Shown: positions 23,072 through 35,100 of the stretch, piece after piece
Layout: every line of letters starts with the position of its first letter
Numbering within the stretch: the stretch's first letter is position 1
Origin: Meandrina meandrites
Taxonomy: Eukaryota; Cnidaria; Anthozoa; Scleractinia; Meandrinidae
Assembly (NCBI GenBank): GCA_963693305.1
Contig: OY855914.1
Span: forward strand, 13,231,783 to 13,295,782
Length of the DNA: 64,000 nucleotides
Direction of reading: 5' to 3'
Program-made: the position numbers and the translations under genes
Notes under the pieces: model-generated
The model's input: the letters and a program-made list of their open reading frames with translations, nothing else
Database searches by the model: none
What the model was told of the DNA's origin: nothing

Positions 23072-24819
23072 GTCCTGCTCGATTTTTATTACAATTTTAG
23101 GAAAATTGCCAATGTTTTATTTTTTCGATTATATCAGTATTTCCGACAGGACTGTGACAAAGAAGTTTCTATGGGAAATTTTACTGAGAAAGCTGTTAAG
23201 GTTTACAAAGGAAAAAGGCTGACATCCGACGTTTTTGATAAAGCGAATGAACCAATAGATACATGGCTATTTCTTCCTTAGCTACACTGTCAGAACGACA
23301 AACTAAGATGACATTTTCTTGGATGACTTTTTCGAAATAAATGGCGCCCCGATAGATTTTAGTAAAGAACGTGACAAATCAAAAAACGTTAATATCCTAT
23401 TAATAAATGAACTTATTGACTGAACGATAAAACAAAAGCTGTTCTAATTAACGCTTAAAAAGAGATTTAAAATAAAGTGTAAATCTGGCGAAGTTATCAA
23501 AGAGTTGGTATTTGCTAAAAAAGTATCATTTTAGCTGTCTTAGAACCTAATACAAAGAGAATTAGAGTGCTATCAACTTAATTGGGTTTTTAAATTAACC
23601 GCCGTCTATATTAAAAATATGTTATCCGGTTGTTACCTGTCTTTCTAAAACGGCGGTTGTAAAGAGGCTATTTTTATTTAAGGTTGTCTTAATACCGTAA
23701 CGGCTTTGTATTCAATACTTAATCTTTTCCTGCTTTATACAAGACGAAGGGAAAAAAAGAAAACACGAATAGAAATGACACAAATTTTCGCTGAAAAGAA
23801 TGCAAAAAACAATTTTGCAAACCAGAAAAACATCCTTGGTATAATTTTTGCTTGTTTTAAAATTGTTACGGACAACGGGAGGACTTAAAAGCCCCCATAC
23901 ACATCTTCACACTCCTTTTGACGTAGTTGGTATACCAGACACTCAGAATTTACTCCCAGCTGGCAACATAATAGTTGTTTTTAATTGCTGACCTGAGGTG
24001 ACTGTCTTGAAACCTTCACATTATGGCAACACTCAGTGTGGAGTGTATAGCACGTCATGAGCAACCAGAGATATAATACTCCGTCGTGCTAACAAAGTAT
24101 TTTATTTAGGACAATTATATAGTGGTCTTTCTTGCTTTCGAAATAAGTAAAACAGAATATTTACTCGAATTGTCCTTCTAAAAAACTCTATTGGGCTTAT
24201 AAGTCATCTCCGAACCATCTCTGCGAGATAAACAACTACATAGCTTGTTTTAGAGAAAGAACAAGAGTTTCAATTTATATTTTACAGAAGATCTTAGACA
24301 CTGGTCAGGATATGGAGTTTCTATTTGTTCCATAGTTTTGTATACTGTCTAACAATTATAATGGCTAGCTCGGCAGGCGGGTGAGATCAATCAAATCCTG
24401 TGCTGTGATTGGCTACCAAAGTGGGACCGCCCTTTATTGAGCAGGCTTGTTCGGTGAAGATAGGAAGGAATTATTAACAATTACAACAAATGTCCGATAA
24501 ACCGACTATTGACAAAAGAAAGCCAGTGAAATGGCAATGTCGAAGCATTCTTAATGGTGATAATGGTTGTAAGAGAATGAAAACACAGATATAATTGAAT
24601 ATCAGGTGCTACGTACAGCTTTTTCCAGGAGCCGTAATCGGGAAAGGATACCGTAAGCACGAGATCCACGCAGCCCTATATATATGATACGAGACAATTT
24701 TTATATTTTTAGAACGGTTAGTGCCATCCTCTACGTCATTAACACGCGCAAATACACGGGAATTGTGTGGGTTCTCGCGTCGATGTTGCCGGAGTTGTGT
24801 GATAAATATATAAAAATAA
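23072..24819. other. Noncoding interval between genes B and C
   Basis: I see no gene. The 135-codon plus-strand frame that starts at 22874 is antisense to gene B exon 1 and has no recognisable features. An inverted AACCGCCGT/ACGGCGGTT pair (about 23599 and 23651) hints at a decayed MITE. Confidence 0.35.
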
Positions 24820-25070
24820 ATAAATATATCACTTTATTTAAGTGTCAGAGTATTTAGCTCTGCTGTACTAATTGAGGACACTGTAAATAAGCAAACAAAT
24901 ATTACAAATAGAACAGAACCTTGTTAAAAATCCCAACTGGAAGGAGGCTGACCAGTCGGTTATTTATAAAGCGTTGAAAGGAGTTGAATTGGGACCACCG
25001 AAGACAAATCCATCTAGGGACCTCCGGAATACAAGTCTAGCGCCCTAACCACTAGGCCACGCTGAGAAGT
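24820..25070 (-). mobile_element. tRNA-headed SINE
   Basis: On the minus strand the head reads GCGTGGCCTAGTGGTTAGGG, an A-box-like tRNA 5' part, followed by GGAGGTCCC. A tail with CCAGTTGGGATTTTTAACAA follows and the element runs into A/T-rich sequence. The head resembles the SINE at 33.27 kb. Confidence 0.55.
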
Positions 25071-26103
25071 GCCATGTGAGTCGCGAGTAACTCTGCCGCA
25101 AAAGACTCTGTGCTAAAAGTCGAGAACGAAAAAGAAATCAGTCGTTCTGTGAACAACAAATTTTTTATGGACGATATATGTACAATAGGGTCACAATAGG
25201 CTGTACCACTTCCGCATCGTGCTAAATTCATCTCCTGGATTTTGTCAATTAAGCACAAGACTAATCTACCGTTTAAAAATTAGAGAAGTTTTCTGAGGTG
25301 AAATTCACGATGACTCGTTTATATTTCAATTGTACTGTGGTAATGGCTGTATTTTTAAATATATGATTGGCAGCTTTTGTACGTGGATTATATTTGCCTT
25401 GGTTGTTTTTGTTGTTTATCATGTGCGTGAAAGTGACCATATAATATACATTTGTAAGAAATAGCCTCGAAACGGTTGTGGCTCAGTAAAAATTCAAAGC
25501 TTATCTCTGTTCTTGTCGACCAAGGTTTTGATTTGTCTTAAAATTGCATTTGTTTGACGAACTGTCTCAGAGAAGAATGTTCGGTAGCAAGAGAAAATTC
25601 TCTTGGTTGTAGCTCAAGCTTTCTGCCAAGTTAATAATTCCTTTTACTATTGAGGTGTTCTAATTGCATTTAATCCGATGTCAGAAGTCACAAGAGATTT
25701 TAATTTTAGGACTGATTTCGTTTTTGAATTCTTTGATGTCAAAAATAAATAATTCAGATTAATTACACTTTTTCCTTGTAATGATTGGAAAAAGTTAGTC
25801 ATCCCAAAGGGAAACAAAAATAGCAACAGTTGAATGCCCCCTGCTTTCAAAAGCAAGACCAAAATTAACTGCAGCTTTTTACATCATCTAACAAAGTAAG
25901 TACATGTCCAGAAAAAGAAAAGCTGCACTGAAAGTTATAATACAGGATACTAAAAGAAATATTTTGGAGCAGCATTAGTTAGATAAGTGACTTCAATAAA
26001 ATATTCTCATTATGCAGTAACTTACAACCAAGCATTAAAGAAAAATCGAAATGGCATATAGGGTTGAATTTCGAAAAAAAAATGGTTTGTGCATTTTTTG
26101 CTG

Positions 26104-26325
26104 TCAATCTTTATCCTTTATTGCTGCGCTGTGAGCACTGTGGGACTCCTCGTATTGCATGTCTGACGAGTCTTCGCGGCTGGATTTGTCCGAAAAAATA
26201 CTACTGTAGACATCTGAATCACTTGACAAGAAGTGCTCAAGGAGGCATTGACGTAAATTAGGAATAGAAAATGATGAAAGACATCCAATGTTTGCTTCAC
26301 TCACAGGGCTAATTTTGAACGCCAT
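26104..26325 (-). CDS. Unrecognised 73-residue acidic, Ser-rich frame
   Basis: An ATG-initiated frame (MAFKISPVSEANIG) continues with SIPNLRQCLLEHF and a Ser/Asp/Glu-rich tail (SSDSDVYSS, SREDSSDMQYEES) to a stop. It lies in a GC-richer patch with CGCGCG words unlike the surrounding AT-rich DNA, which suggests a 5' part of a transposon or a CpG-rich promoter. I do not recognise the family; chance remains possible. Confidence 0.25.
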   Translation of the reverse strand: MAFKISPVSEANIGCLSSFSIPNLRQCLLEHFLSSDSDVYSSIFSDKSSREDSSDMQYEESHSAHSAAIKDKD

Positions 26326-27696
26326 TTTGTTTATATTTCTCCGCGCGACGTCCTCGCGGCAGTACGCGCGTGTGCCACACACGATGGCGCGATTTGTTCT
26401 AAAAATAGAAAAATTACCAGTACTCGTGTTTACGGTCTCCTGCCCCGATTATGGCTCCTGCTTTCATAAAATATATTTACGAAACAAAACTTATCCTTAT
26501 AACATGCTTATTGAAAATAACACCGCGAGAGACTCACGCGAGAGACTTGCTATAGTGATCCATTATTTCGTTATAACAGTTCTAGAAACTGTAAACTTTA
26601 ACTGCTTGAGTTACTATGTATAAAAATGTAGAAACATTAGGCAAATTACAGTAAAACGCGTAGGCACATTCTAAGCGCAGGCGTGCATAGTAGACACGGT
26701 ACCTTCTTCTATCATATGTTTGCCCGGCAGAACAACCAGGCTTTGCTAACAGAAAACCATTTATAGTGATAGTAAAGACTGTGTGTTACTGGAATTTAAC
26801 GTGCTTGTACAAGTTGATTGAAAGGCTTAAGTGACATCAGCGAATTGGAGTTAGAATATAAAATCATGGATAAAAAAGCTCTTTAAACTCTCGATACCAC
26901 CTTGACCACCTTCCAAACTATTGAAGGTACTGGGAAATAATAAAAATCCTGGTATTGTGACACCCACTCACTGAAGTGTCCTACTTTTAATACTTTTAAC
27001 AAAATTAGAAACAGTGGGAAAAAAAATCATAGGTACACTGATGGGCTGCTGATAGGAAAAGCGATCATTTTGGAAAAAATATAAGGAATATCGTTATAGA
27101 CTAATTTGGTGTCATATTCCATGTTGCCTTGTACGCTACAATACTCAACTCGGTGCAATTTGTGGAACTACACCGAACTTTCCAAGGTTTCGATAAATGT
27201 TTTTGTATAGTTTCTTGCCACTTACCCCCCATGTTTTGCTGTTATGGTATGATAGTCATTTTAGTCACCTACTAAAGAAAGCGTGAAAGCGGAAAACAGA
27301 TCACAGCATTCGAAGCTAAGAACTTTTTGGGGTGATAATGAAAAACAAACAGTGGCACAAAGAAGTGTGCTTGATAGGTGCTATTTGTGTAAATCACACA
27401 GAGTTTCATCCAAAGACAGCCAGCCACCTGAGGGTAGATTTAACTTCTGGATTACCGTTCTAATGCAATTCCCTGACAGATTATACGTCTTTTTACATTG
27501 ATATCGTGGTAATTGCGCTTCGAAGTTTGAAATTTGACAACTTAAGGAAAGATGACAGAATCATACGGTGACCCTGGTACTTAAAGTTAATTGTAACGAC
27601 AACAATAACTCAAACTTAACGTCATAAGCTAGATTGTGTTTGAGTGCCGCACTTTACAGAAATCTGCTTCACAAAAATGACTTGTTGCTGACCTAC

Positions 27697-27828
27697 CTTT
27701 TCCTGGCGTTTTCCTTTCCGGTTGCACATCATTAAACCCGGTCGACACGGCTTGGCTTCTACGAAATCAAGAAATATTAACTGAGCTAGGAGCAACGTCG
27801 AGAAAAATAAGCCTCTTTTGCTGAACAT
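27697..27828 (-). CDS. Peptide gene C: secreted CRPGLMMC precursor, exon 1
   Basis: The ATG at 27828 opens a 44-codon exon. A signal peptide (GLFFSTLLLAQLIFLDFVEA) is followed at once by KPCRPGLMMC, then NRK-GKR, an amidation plus dibasic cleavage site exactly as in gene A. The exon ends phase 0 at AAG before a good GTAGGT donor, the same phase as exon 1 of A and D. Processing would give a peptide of about 13 residues, starting KPC and ending with an amidated Lys, with one disulfide closing a six-residue loop. I could not identify its downstream exons between 23.1 and 27.7 kb; a 57-nt phase-0 exon is expected. Confidence in exon 1 is high because of paralogy, lower for the rest. Confidence 0.7.
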
Positions 27829-27924
27829 TTCTTGTAATTCTAAGGTCCCTCTGGCTGAAACTTGTTATGTTAAGGTACAGATAGCCCCTTGTTTTGTGAT
27901 GTGGAATATGTAATTCGGCGTGGC

Positions 27925-27932
27925 TTTAATAA
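27925..27932 (-). promoter_or_regulatory. TATA-like box of peptide gene C
   Basis: The minus strand reads GTTATTAAAGCC about 100 bp upstream of the ATG, a variant TATA at the spacing seen in A, B and D. Confidence 0.3.
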
Positions 27933-27939
27933 CGACCAT

Positions 27940-30900
27940 CACTAAAATGCGGGGAATTTTGGATTGCTTTGGCGGCACAAGAAATGACAGAAAATCAATA
28001 AGTGTGCGGACTAACGATTTTAAAAAATAGTAGAGGCTGTTGCTTGATCAACATTTTGTTTTTAATCAAAACTGAAAAGCCAATCAAATACAAACTAAAG
28101 AATTGAATGCAAATCATGGATAAAAATGATGAAACGTTATGCTCCAGCGAGTGAAATAAATATGGACCGCATTGTCTCAACGATAAAATGTAATTTGTTT
28201 GATTTATAAAAGATGAGTTAATTTTGATTATTTATTTTCAAACACATGGCAATTGCTGTCTTTAGCCGCAGGACGTTACAACATTAAACATGATGTCAAT
28301 TTCGCTTTTATCATAAAATTTAAGTTTTTATTGAAGTGTACAGACTTTATCTTGTGTTTGGATTTGAGCTCACGAATTTTGACGGCTTGAAAGCTGTAAT
28401 TACTCTGTTGACATAATAGCACTAAATTCATTTTAATCGAAGAGCGTAACAAGCCAACCGCCCATTTGCCCGATATTCAAACAAGCAGTAGAACACTTGC
28501 TTTTCAAACGAGCCGACAGCAAATATTGGATCTTAATATCCGAGGAACCTTTTATTACACCTACAGTCGGTACAAGAAAATTTAATAAGAAACGAAAAGG
28601 AAGCGTTCGTTTATATCAAGAAGGTATAAAATTGATCTTACTTTTTGTTTGAAAGTAAATCTTAACGTATTCTTGCTTTTTTTTCCTGTTTTGCCTCACT
28701 TTTCAGCCTTTTTAGTCTCAACTACATTCCCTATGAAGAAATTACAGTTGCTTTTTTTCACCGTTTGGAGAAGAGAACAAGGAATAAAATACTGCTATGT
28801 TCTTAAGAATTTGTTCATTCTGAGCATGCGTCTATTGAGTTTTAGATGCACACGAAGGTTTGGAGAACTGTTTCAAGGGAACCGCGAGATCTCCCCCGTA
28901 TGCGCGCTAAACTCCCAAATGCATCCCTAGTTCCATAGACACACACGGCTAAAGCATGAACCAATTCTTTCATAGAGATCAGGAATAAGCTAGAAACTTA
29001 CATTTGCGAGTTGTTTTAGCGGAATGTCACGCAGTGTCTGCAAGAATTTGTTACATCTAGACTGCTCTTATAAATTTGGAAGACGCCATGACTACACTCG
29101 TCGTCTTCATGCACACCGATGAGAAAGGTTGGGACCAGGGGTCTGTTCCTTCTCTTGTCATGCACTTTCTCACTCTCCCGTGCGCGAATTTACTGGGTAT
29201 GTTATACAGTAATAATTAGTAAAAGGGAAATTGAGTTTTTCTTGAACCTTGAACCGCGATTGCTTCACAGACGACAAAGGCGATATGTGTGTCGCGCTAT
29301 GCAGCTAAGAAAAAATTATGTCCGTGTATTTCGTGTCATTGGCCGAGATAAATAAAGCGATGTCATACAGATATACTCTTAACATGGAATTATTATTTTC
29401 GCTAGAAGAGTTGGTCTGTATATAGCATAGTTTTTTTTCTATGTTGATTATCATATTTCCTAAAGAAAGAAGTTTTCACAAATCCTATTCTTATATTTTA
29501 TACTACTGCAGAATCCTGTATGGATGTATATATGTAATAATGAAGACACGATGAATCATATATTCATTTAAGTTGATTTAAAAAGAAATTGTGAAAGCGT
29601 GATTGTATGAAGCAATAATTGGCTAGCACTGCCGGGTTAAATACATTTGCATAGGGAGACTAAGAGCATACATACATTTTGCTTGGTATGTCTTTTCTGG
29701 GCTGTTAGAATAAATTGGTTAATAATACAGGATCACAGACCTTTGGTTTTGCTGAATATAAAAATTCGTTAAATCAAATAGTGAATTAAATGGCTCAGGC
29801 ATGCAAAATTGGAAAGTCATAGTTAAAGCACTTCATTTTGACAGAATGGTCAAACTGTAAGAAAGGAAGTGGACATTTTGCATCTCAAAATCGTTAAGAC
29901 GTCATGATACTTGTTTTCAACTAGAACTCTCTGAAGAAAATCACTGTGAACATGTACTTCTGTTTTACATTCTATATACTTCAGAGATTGCTTCTCTCAG
30001 ACTCTAGGCTCGTGAACTACAATAATTGAACCAGTCAATTCCCTTTGTAAGACAAGGTTGCCACCATTAATAACTTCAATTTCCTATCTTTGCATTTCCC
30101 TTAAAAAAACTTAAAATGCTTTCGATTAGTGTAATTGCCAGTCTTAAAAATAATTTTAATCCAAACGTTAAGCCATACACGTTAAATGTACGCAACACTC
30201 TTCAGAATTGATTTTGAATACTTCTTGTGGCACCAAATTTTCTCTACATCATAATTAAAAACGCGGGCCGCTAAAGTAATATTTAACATTTTACTTTCCT
30301 TTTAATTCGGTCTTTATGAACTCTTTGAATTGACAGTTAGAAATTTAGTACAGGAAATTAACTCAAATTCATGTCCATTTTAGATTGGGGATGTTTATTA
30401 ATTGCTTCTCTTTTGCCGGCTATTCAATCCTGACAAATTAAACAATACTTCAATGGCTAGTCTCTGCTTGTCATTTAGCGGAATATGTAATGAATGCGTT
30501 GTTAAAAAAAGTTGACAACCTTAAAAACCCATATCCTCTGACCAAAATATAACGTATTGGGGTTTTAGCAATACGCGAACGACACTTCTACAGTTATCAT
30601 CTAAATGTACGATTGATTCTTTATTTTAGACAAAAATCTACAAAACAACCTCAAACGATATAGTTTGCTCTACTTAGTACACTGTCTAAGGAAATGTAAA
30701 ATTCTAATCCTTGTTTTGTTTTTGTTTGCATAGTTTGGTTATAAAAGAAATGATGGTAGTAAAATACTTTTTTTTCTGAAATTTTGGAATAAAACGTTTG
30801 AAAAAAGAATACCCTGGTTTTACTTTTTACTTTTAGTCTTTTCTTTTATATTTTTTTATTATAAATGTTTAACACTAGGCTACAGGAAAGGAGTCTCCCA

Positions 30901-32050
30901 CACAGAAGACAAAATGTCCTTCAAAAGATGCCGGCTCATGTTGTTCGCACTCCTCTTAACATTGTGTTTATACGGTTTAGAGAAAAGTTGCTAGTCTGTT
31001 TAGTATCAGGACGCTCGTCACGTTCGAACCCAGTTAATGCGCCCACCCTGTGTTTGGGAGGTCACTGGTTAGATTCCCTTCGGTGGTTCAGATTTTTTCT
31101 TTGTCCCACGCTCGTGAAATGATGAACATTTCATCTTTCTTAATTAACATTTGATATCACTTGGTTTGAATATGCCATTCTAAGAAAAAATGAATTAACT
31201 TTTCATCGTTTTTTCCAATAGTATTTCATATTATCATACCTCTCGAACATTTTATGTTTAAAAGAAGACATTAATTTGATTGGCAGCGATTTGTCTATTT
31301 TTAGCTGCAAGATCGCGCTCGGGTAAAATGAATACATCGAATTCTATCAACCTTTCTTCTTAATTTTTGTATAACCTTTATCAGATAGTATGTATGTACT
31401 TCTCTACCTCAAATCCTTTCCACGCAGACAAAGAAAAAAAGATAATTCAAAAACGTCGGTGAAGTTTGATGAAAATCGCTTTGTCAAAGGAACTTGAAAA
31501 TACAAATGCTCCCGACAACAATTAGAGCACAGCTGATAACATTTATGCTTGGCGAAATATTGAATTTTGCATAATACCAATATCCGCAATGATTAATAAA
31601 AAAAACTTTCTGAACTGTTGAAACGTAACAATAAAAGTTATTAAACCTCAATGTTAATATCAGCCACCAATCCCACGTCAAAACATATTCAAGATTCGCA
31701 GGTTCTTTGCGAATACCTTTTAATTATTTAGACTATAGCTTACAATAGCACCAGTGCATTTAGTTTAGAAGAACAGGAAATTTAAAAGACTTCCTTGTCT
31801 TATGTTAATTAAACAAATCAGTTAGTTTCCGTGTGGTCAATAGATGACAAAACGGCTAATTGCTTCGAGCTACGAGTGCACCTCACTGAAGTTAAAGTGT
31901 GCTATAAAAATGGTAATGGAAATTCAGTTCTGTTCTTAAGAGCGTCTAAAAGGTTACGCAATTAACACTCATTTATTTTTTTTAATATTTTGTGCAGTAA
32001 AATTTAATTGCTCTACAAAATTTACACCAGTGAGGCAATACCGCATCACT
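27940..32050. other. Noncoding interval between divergent genes C and D
   Basis: A 4-kb AT-rich stretch separates C (minus) from D (plus), so both promoters face into it. Around 31020-31075 there are GTTCGAACCC and GGTTAGATTCCC words resembling tRNA B boxes, perhaps an old SINE. No coding frame is supported. Confidence 0.4.
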
Positions 32051-32054
32051 GCAG

Positions 32055-32060
32055 TATAAA
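32055..32060 (+). promoter_or_regulatory. TATA box of peptide gene D
   Basis: GCAGTATAAAGAG lies 110-115 bp upstream of the ATG at 32170. Transcription would start near 32085. Confidence 0.55.
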
Positions 32061-32169
32061 GAGAACTCACAAAGGGCACTTTAGTCATTTAACTAGCATA
32101 TTTGTCAAAGAGCTTGAACGTTTCTCTTCTCCCCATTTAAAGTTAAGTTTTTTTTGTAAGTATAAAATC

Positions 32170-35100
32170 ATGAACAAGCAAACCAAGATGGCGCCGGTGG
32201 CTCTGATTTGTGTGATTCTGTTTGTATGCCAATCAGCTCGCGGACAGCGATGTCGCCCGGGGTCAATGGTCTGCGAACTTGGACGTTCTTTTATTCCAAA
32301 ACAGGTAAAGAGCGCGGAATCCTCATTTATTTTTGTTTTAGACTCAAAGTTGTACATTAGAATAAAAAGCTTATTTCGGCTATGGTAATTTAAAAGTCCT
32401 GCAGTTATCTGGCACGCATTGAAATTCCTTTTCTTAACATGCAGCGAGGTCTTTTTAAGCTGGATACCCCAAATCACTTGATCTCATTGATTTGTTGGTT
32501 TGAAGGTCTCGATCGATACCGGCGTGAAATATCCGGGGTTCTTTTTACCAGGAAGGAGAACTTTTCTCGAGGAATTAGTACAAGTTCTTGATTGCTAACC
32601 ACTACAAATTGAGGGAAGCAGTCAACAGTAAAGCTGCGTAATGTTCTAACTATACCTTTTAAAAAGCAAGAACATTGGCATGTATGCATGTACAATTTTC
32701 AATGTTTCCTCTCTGTAAATGAAACTCCGCTAACTTCATGTATAAAACAAGTTTAAGTATAAAATGGACGCTGTTGCGGAGAAGCAAACTCAGTAGCCAC
32801 CATCAAGCCCCGTAAAAAAAACATTTCCTGACGCTAAGAATCGACCTTCGTTAAGTCTCTGTTTTCATGCGAAAAGAGGTGCATAATTGAAAACTGTTGG
32901 AAAACGGTAATAGTAATTAAATTTGGGTGGTACCTGCTCAAATAAAATACTTTAAATTTCCAGTGCAATGCTGCCTATATAATATATCCGCTGTTTTTAC
33001 TTCACTCTCATTTAGCACCCTGTTCAAATGCGATCTCACTGCTCGATCTGGGTTGAAAACAGGTTGAAAATGTTATTGGCGCACTTCTTTTGTGTTTCAG
33101 CAAACGATGCTGTTTTTATGCTAAAACCACAATCCGCATATCGTCTCGCTGCTGCTTTTAACAAACTAAAAAGACAATGTAAGTGACTGTGGTATTTGTG
33201 TTTTGTACAGAGATTGTTAGTGTCAAAGGTGCCGCGATAATTAAATTTTAGTTTGACACTGCTGGGAGGCGTGGTGGCCTAATGGTTAGCGCGCTGGACT
33301 CCGGATCGAGTCTCATAGTGTCTCTCCACCCAGGTGTATAAAATGGGTACCAGCGAAATACTGCTGGAGGGGGGGGGGGGGGGGGGGATTAACCCTGCGA
33401 TGGGCCACTTGGCTCGACGCAGACTTCACCTTTGACACCGGTCGTTAAGAGCGTGTGCGGTTGAACTTTAGTCCCTCAAAGACAAAGATCTGGGCCCAGT
33501 TGTTCAAAGGGTAGATTTATCGCTATCCAGTGAATAGGTGTTGGCAAAACAAACTACGCTGTCCACTGGGTAGTGATTTATCCGGTGGATAGCATTATCC
33601 ATCTTTGTTATCAAAAATAAATAAGAACATGTCTTGCAGCACACAAGCGAATTCTATTTTTGAGGCCGGATCTTCTAGATTGCTCTCGCAAAGACTATTT
33701 TCCCGTCGTACTGTCTTTTAAATTTTCGATGCTGGCAAAAATTCAAAAAGGCTATCATTTCTTTATCCTTTATTCTTGATTTAGTAAGAATAACAGCATT
33801 TTTTCTAAACAAACTACTACGTTTTCAGAAAAGAGGTCTAATACAAAGTTTCCTTTCTACGGAACGTTTAGTTTTTGTATATGACCCACAATAGACTGCA
33901 CTGTGATTACATTCCTTTGGTTGGGTTTTGCTTTATCAGTTTTATTGGTTCGTTTATTTGAATATATATTTTTTATTTATAATTATGTGTATTTTAATTG
34001 TTAATTTATTTTTACATTCATCTGAAGCATCTATTCTTGTTTCCAAAAAATAACAAAGGTCTGCATAAAAATAGATATGGCCTTTGAGTATAAAGAATAC
34101 ATTACCAACTTTTCAGGACGAACTTTAGACCGAAGTAAAACACTGAATTGTTTTGTGCCGAAAAACAATAATTCAGAATGATCAGATTCTGTTCATTATT
34201 GCCATAATGTGCAAAAGGTACTACAGTAAAACCGACCTCGCGACTACCAGGCCTGTGTAATGCAATCCGAGTATGCGTCACGTAACTCTATCATCATCCA
34301 ATCACTTGTCGTAATGTGCGCATTCTTTTTTACTACAGTCTTTATCTCCCCATCCTTGATTAAGCTGATACTGTATCTGGGGACAAGGACTATGGTGTCC
34401 TAATGAACAATTTACTAGTCCTGCAAAACAAGGCTACCAAAATTATTCTGGACAGACCATTGCACTCATTAGCCTGCGTTGCAGACGAACTAAACCACGG
34501 TATAGTCCGTCAGCGGGACTATACCAGGGTTTAGTTCGTCTGCTAAGCAGACTAATCTGCCACTGATTTGTTCGTTTATAAATGCGACAATAATATCACA
34601 TCTAACAGTATGGTCCTTCAATTCTAGCAAATAGCGATGTTCACAGCTACAATACTCGACACAGAGATAACCTGAGACTACCCCGTGTGACAACGAACTG
34701 TGGAAAGCAGCGAATAAATTAGCAAGCTTTTAAAGACTGGAACAATTTAGATTCTGACAAAAGAAACTCGCAAAGCATAGCGATTTTTAAACGCAAATTT
34801 TTAAATCGATTTAGAACACTTTTTATCTGCTTTTTATCTTTAATTGCCTATATTATTTATTTTTTCCAGGACCTTTCTGAAAATCACTCCTGTGGGAGAG
34901 TCTCCTGGTTTTAAATATTATTATTATTTTTAAAATTTATATCTTTTAAAACACGATAAGTGTTCCCTTACGGCACTTCTAATAAGCTCAGGAAGAAGAT
35001 ATTCCGACAACTTAACTAAACTGAGAGGCTTTTTGTGCCGTGCTGGCAACCGTTTTCAGCATTCTATCACTTTTTATCAGATGATGATGTTATCAAAGAT

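Noticed and set aside
22874..23281. 135-codon plus-strand open frame
   Set aside because: It is antisense to peptide gene B exon 1, shows no domain, and is fully explained by overlap and AT-rich chance openness.
26690..26745. Alternative second exon for gene C (QSLVVLPGKHMIEE)
   Set aside because: The acceptor is good, but the 43-nt length breaks the phase-0 rule and no matching third exon was found.
27361..27450. Candidate second exon for gene C with an L..N...LDET pattern
   Set aside because: The D-E-T resemblance to gene B exon 2 is suggestive, but the acceptor lacks a pyrimidine tract and the spacing to a GT donor is wrong.
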